From assembly GCA_026986135.1 (NCBI GenBank), contig JALSPD010000172.1, positions 1 to 6,606 of the forward strand: a stretch of 6,606 nt of DNA. Direction: 5' to 3'. Below are positions 4,901 through 6,606 of the stretch, one piece after another. The stretch is from DHVE2 group archaeon. GTDB taxonomy: Archaea > Thermoplasmatota > Thermoplasmata > Thermoplasmatales > Aciduliprofundaceae. The notes under the pieces were generated by a model. It saw only the letters and a list, made by a program, of their open reading frames with translations. It searched no databases and had not been told where the DNA came from. Within the stretch, counting starts at the first letter, position 1; every line of letters starts with the position of its first letter. A program made the position numbers and the translations under genes.

Positions 4901-6606
4901 TACATCTGCCGCCAGGGAACTATACCATAGCCCTGTTTGGATACAACAGATCATATCAGGTGAATTCAACGATTGTTCATCTTCCACTGGGCTACAGAGA
5001 TGTGTGGAAAAATATTACCTACAGAGCATTTGCACATGTTGAGGTGATAAGCCAGGCCACACATGTGACATGGTACGTTAACGGAAAGAATTACACCACT
5101 GGAAAAGAGGTGGAGCTTCCATTGGGTGAATACACCGTGTACGCTTGGAATACCACATATGCAAGCATAGAGACTGTAGACATCTCACAAAATACTACTC
5201 TGCAAATAGAGCTAAGCAAGGGATATCCTGTAATCATAAATGTTGAAAATTATAGCTATTCTCCAGTGGTAGACATATACACAGATAATGCACATATTTC
5301 AGTAGAGACCAGCTCAGTTATTCTCCCAGAAGGAGAATACACATTCGTAATTAATAAAACGCGTCTTGAAGGTGGTGAGTACTATAGGTACTATTCCATT
5401 AACAGAACATACATTGATCAGGAGAGATACATCACATTGCAGGTAATAAAAAGAAAAGTAGAAGCGGATATTGAAGGTGTGGTACATTACATGAACCATC
5501 CACTTTCAAATTGTGTTGTCAGATTCATATCCCTTGAATTCCCAGCGAAGAACACTACAGCAGTTACCGATACGGCAGGAAGATATATCGTGAAACTTAC
5601 ACCTGGAAGTTATATGGTATACGCATCATACATAGAAGGGTCCCAGACCTATGCGCACATTTCATACCTGAACGTAACACCAGGCAGCACGGAGTACAGA
5701 ATAAACATGAAAAAAGGATATGTGCTTAGTGGAGCAACCTACATGCTTGGCCATCGGATAAACACTGTGATTCACATAAAAAGAGGGAAGGGTGTTATAG
5801 ATGTACCCTCGTATGGATATTACTGGGTGATACTCCCGGACGGAAATTACACGGTGTCAGCAAGTAAAGTAAATAAAGAATATGGTATGAACATAAAGTA
5901 CTCGTTTGAAGGTGGAGTTTACCTGAAGGAAGACACATCTTACGACCTGCATCTAAAAAGAAACACAGTGCATTATTTGGATAGCACCATTATTTCTGTT
6001 GACAACTGGGTGAAGCCAAATACAACAATGGGAATAGCGTTATATATTCGGAATTATGGCAATATTGCAGAGAAGATAAAATTTGAGAGTGTCGGTGAAT
6101 GGACAATAGAGGGTTCACCGAATTACACACTGTTGCCCGGAGATAGGAAAATTGTTTATCTGGCGATTCACGTACCATACAACGCAAAATACGGCTCGCA
6201 TAGTTTGCAGATAAGAATGGTATACTCCGGGCACACAAAAGACATAACCGCGTATACCAATGTGTCGGCAGTGTACAATACCAATGTAACATATAAACTG
6301 GTAAGGTGGAATAACAACTCAATTGAATACACAATTGAGATAAAAAATCTAGGCAACAAGTGGTGCAACTACACTGTACGGATACTCAACAAGGATGAAC
6401 TTGAATCGCGGGGATGGGAACCCCATGTGGAGATTGGTGGATCCGAAATAACATGGGTAAATGTTACAGACAGATCATCCGAAAAGATAACAATAATAGT
6501 GGAAGCAACCAAGGACTTACCGGGAACATCCGTACCTTTAATCGTTGATGTTTACGGAGAAAAAGCAAATATAATAAAGATACCGCTAACATATCCTCAC
6601 ATAGAA
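487..6606 (+). CDS. aglB: Giant AglB/STT3-type oligosaccharyltransferase fused to a beta-sandwich repeat arm (3' end beyond window)
   Basis: This frame reads 2040 codons without a stop and is still open at the last base. Residues 1-885 are the catalytic subunit of archaeal N-glycosylation: a membrane enzyme transferring glycan from a dolichol-phosphate carrier to Asn of N-x-S/T on the outer face. Signatures in order are GGSDSYYH (49-56, first acidic motif), ADWDAF (165-170, second acidic motif), TIAE (365-368), SAARF with Arg427 in the peptide-binding region, and WWDYG (577-581). Thirteen hydrophobic helices fit the STT3 fold. Characterised single-subunit enzymes are about 700-970 residues, so the catalytic part alone is full length. 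Residues about 886-2040 are extra: tandem carboxypeptidase-regulatory-like and SdrD-B-like domains, then CARDB/NEW3-like domains, very rich in sequons. Only two Cys occur in the whole read part (1676 and 1960). The start at ATG 487 is supported by GGTGAG. The catalytic assignment is firm; the role of the arm is inference. Confidence 0.93.
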   Translation, partial: MRGLKINVDIQWERLRIPVILALIVALALFLRVYWAIGPSLHQGLAVSGGSDSYYHEKIILYILNSKHQLINDPMLNYPIGTNNPRPPLFHWAIVMFSYIFYPFMSPEKAAILMLILFPAIWGSLTVIPVYLLGKEAFNKKVGLIAAFFLAILPADLMRSVATQADWDAFNLFFIVLSFYFFLRALKTVRYLYWIKDWFNPGEIKEGLNKFFKENADSVTYAALSGASLGTVALAWKGFTYALAILVIYLLVQVLINRFRNKSNLHMVVFMGIYMLVAFGMAFPWYYVTHRLGQWFFVPLFLIGSVFVIGLILEITGKYPWPFVFGVVAGITALALVIINMFFPDLWMLIVEGQGYFVKSKLYSTIAEAQPASLGYIAMSFGVAIFIVSFLGVFEMLYLIRKEKEEYYLFFVFYSIIAIYMAISAARFIFNASPAFALAGAVGVAWLIDKLRFSETYEELRRYRGNWKKKVKVALKFSQVTFVLVLAFLLIVPTVWSAIDAGIPYESKKKYDKEIYNTLPSFMKPNETAYNKSAPWFLGAFGYSIPKETYPWPRAWKWLRSQDNSTPPEDRPAFVSWWDYGFEAVREGQHPTVADNFQKGYQMAAQIITAQNESEVISLFIIRILEGDYAHHGNSFSAGMLKILEKRFSPEEVDKIKEAMRDPSKFREVVLSNPDYYGYYESDISDVNTKYAYLKGMFAHHKESFLIGLYDDVRNYTGYDIRYFAVDYRLFPFSGRNTGIFYAPAKLGDRRIHEYGGTVVPYDFYDLKAVDTYGNEYELDKIPANVHITNYKIYYKPMFYHSMLYRTFIGYSGKDVGANDGIPGISPGLYNYYPMQAWNMSHFKLVYRTAYWNPYKDYQNHSKDWKPIPIDLALKYQREGKGVVELNPPAYQVLPNDVVMVKFYEGAIIEGYVKLSTGVPLKHVRVTLQDEYNIPHVSVFTDDNGYFRIPAVAGNLTLTISTNGNLNKLNLIEKTVLKTIHINVTEEQAMRLKPNYRIYENITIKPASLDGVVYYDLNHDGKFDKGDQKLSAATVILTNNTYGYNESTPVKNGLYSLKEIPPHRYTVNLIINGKEYKGVNNVTLSAGQNLTWDIGLKPPIIYGNVTYMDGRPASNATVTINGDSGRYVVTANNNGSFKAIVPPGNYTVIAEKEDYVSANTLVSIPGWNSNRSVNITIHHAFELEGELIYGGDPVKGVTLKITSELLPHSVYLIKTDKNGKFAIKLPGGIYSIYTTTFVDGTRVVYLNVINLDSNKHMLLTMQRAYRLSGYVNTTEKITSIEVGIYKGTVFYRAFANNTGYFEAYLPEGHYNIGVVGFNLTNKPYFGKTTVSLNSDRTVKIIMHRAYNVTGVAYYDKNSNGVADQNETITNGLVYLYNDQGIYEIRNIPPSGKFTLPTTIDYKVGAIIWGYTTSSVEIANKVKIEVVPSKVLLKGKIYYGSKENNNPVNMLFVNQNNPIESYTLHGVKDNYAIHLPPGNYTIALFGYNRSYQVNSTIVHLPLGYRDVWKNITYRAFAHVEVISQATHVTWYVNGKNYTTGKEVELPLGEYTVYAWNTTYASIETVDISQNTTLQIELSKGYPVIINVENYSYSPVVDIYTDNAHISVETSSVILPEGEYTFVINKTRLEGGEYYRYYSINRTYIDQERYITLQVIKRKVEADIEGVVHYMNHPLSNCVVRFISLEFPAKNTTAVTDTAGRYIVKLTPGSYMVYASYIEGSQTYAHISYLNVTPGSTEYRINMKKGYVLSGATYMLGHRINTVIHIKRGKGVIDVPSYGYYWVILPDGNYTVSASKVNKEYGMNIKYSFEGGVYLKEDTSYDLHLKRNTVHYLDSTIISVDNWVKPNTTMGIALYIRNYGNIAEKIKFESVGEWTIEGSPNYTLLPGDRKIVYLAIHVPYNAKYGSHSLQIRMVYSGHTKDITAYTNVSAVYNTNVTYKLVRWNNNSIEYTIEIKNLGNKWCNYTVRILNKDELESRGWEPHVEIGGSEITWVNVTDRSSEKITIIVEATKDLPGTSVPLIVDVYGEKANIIKIPLTYPHIE
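1978..3141 (+). other. Extracytoplasmic catalytic domain of AglB with WWDYG
   Basis: Residues 498-885 follow the last helix outside the membrane. WWDYG at 577-581 (2215-2229) is the family signature that binds the +2 Ser/Thr of the acceptor sequon. The helical stretch after it (about 600-660) includes TAQNESE, a form seen in archaeal STT3 proteins. The usual second sequon-binding helix, a DK or MI motif, is not obvious; MLKI at 640-643 is a possible MI-like substitute. Later beta-rich parts (YDIRYFAVDYRLFPFS, 719-734; WNMSHFKLVYRT, 838-849) look like the conserved end of the catalytic domain. Seven sequons occur here: Asn526, 531, 564, 612, 715, 839 and 860. Confidence 0.8.
3532..3567 (+). 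other. EF-hand-type calcium loop in repeat 2 (SdrD-B-like)
   Basis: Residues 1016-1027 read DLNHDGKFDKGD. Ligand positions 1, 3, 5, 9 and 12 are Asp1016, Asn1018, Asp1020, Asp1024 and Asp1027, with Gly at position 6, as in dockerin and SdrD-B loops. It follows the strand DGVVYY directly, the usual SdrD-B placement. Confidence 0.75.
4549..4584 (+). other. EF-hand-type calcium loop in repeat 6 (SdrD-B-like)
   Basis: Residues 1355-1366 read DKNSNGVADQNE. Positions 1, 3, 5, 9 and 12 are Asp1355, Asn1357, Asn1359, Asp1363 and Glu1366, with Gly at position 6. It follows TGVAYY just as the first loop follows DGVVYY, and both units continue with G-[LI]-Y-x-[LI]-[KR]-x-I-P-P. Confidence 0.75.
5959..6606 (+). 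other. Two CARDB/NEW3-like Ig domains at the distal end (second ends near the window edge)
   Basis: Residues about 1825-1926 and 1927-2040. The first has ISVDNWVKPNTTMGIALYIRNYGN, shown here as key parts: a hydrophobic strand, P-N-T-T before a strand, then I-R-N-Y-G-N (1855-1859), a late L-L-P-G-D (1882-1886) and V-P-Y-N-A-K-Y-G-S-H (1896-1903). The second repeats the plan with IEIKNLGNKW (1950-1959) and A-T-K-D-L-P-G-T (2007-2014). Strand-N-x-G-N followed by a P-G-D or similar turn is typical of CARDB and NEW3 (alpha-galactosidase NPCBM-associated) domains in archaeal surface proteins. The chain is still open here, so a further domain or a C-terminal anchor may follow. Confidence 0.6.

Larger units (their letters stand above)
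3196..5958 (+). repeat. Array of about 11 divergent beta-sandwich repeats (carboxypeptidase-regulatory-like / SdrD-B-like)
   Basis: Residues about 904-1824. Units by eye: 905-985, 1009-1097, 1099-1178, 1181-1262, 1264-1343, 1345-1425, 1428-1511, 1513-1577, 1579-1657, 1658-1742 and 1744-1824. The usual core is a first strand with G-x-[VI] (EGYV, DGVV, YGNV, EGEL, SGYV, TGVA, KGKI, EGVV), often an N-G or A-G-[YKR]-[FY] turn (DDNGYF, DKNGKF, NNTGYF, DTAGRY), then a late [IVL]-P-x-G-x-Y-[TNM] strand (PPGNYTV at 1142-1148, PEGHYNI, PPGNYTI, PLGEYTV, PEGEYTF, TPGSYMV, PDGNYTV). This is the pattern of the carboxypeptidase regulatory-like/transthyretin-like seven-strand fold. Units 8 and 9 are the most degenerate. 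Such domains usually serve as stalks or binding modules in secreted proteins; no catalytic residues are evident. Confidence 0.75.

Noticed and set aside
3196..5958. CRISPR or short DNA repeats behind the periodic pattern
   Set aside because: The periodicity is in the protein, near 80 codons, with highly diverged DNA; there are no identical direct repeats with spacers.

Overview
The window looks archaeal, most likely from a thermophilic Thermoplasmata-type euryarchaeon of the Aciduliprofundum/DHVE2 kind. This is an inference from the AglB/STT3-type oligosaccharyltransferase, the frequent AGA/AGG/ATA codons, the moderate-to-low GC content and the archaeal TATA-like and GGTGA signals. All genes lie on the + strand and there is almost no non-coding DNA: the only gap is about 45 bases (442-486).

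Layout. (1) Positions 3-107 are the last 34 codons of an upstream gene. The tail resembles the C-terminal strand of archaeal CTP-dependent riboflavin kinase, but this is a short-motif match only. (2) Positions 91-441 encode a small Nudix hydrolase with a perfect Nudix box; its start overlaps the upstream gene by 17 bases, so the two are probably co-transcribed and translationally coupled. (3) A T-rich/TATA-like element at 443-453 and a GGTGAG ribosome-binding site lead into (4) one open reading frame from 487 to the last base of the window, 2040 codons without a stop and still open at the edge.

The giant frame is the centre of interest. Residues 1 to about 885 form a complete archaeal oligosaccharyltransferase (AglB/STT3), with 13 predicted membrane helices, both acidic motifs, a TIAE loop motif, the conserved Arg and the WWDYG signature. 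This enzyme moves a lipid-linked glycan to Asn in N-x-S/T sequons outside the cell. Fused in frame behind it are at least 1150 more residues: about eleven divergent beta-sandwich repeats of roughly 65-100 residues (carboxypeptidase-regulatory-like/SdrD-B-like, two with EF-hand-type calcium loops), then two CARDB/NEW3-like domains. The tail carries about 37 N-x-S/T sequons, so the enzyme is predicted to be a major substrate of its own reaction. The arrangement suggests a membrane-anchored glycosyltransferase with a long, glycosylated, calcium-stiffened arm reaching toward the S-layer. The true C-terminus lies beyond the window.
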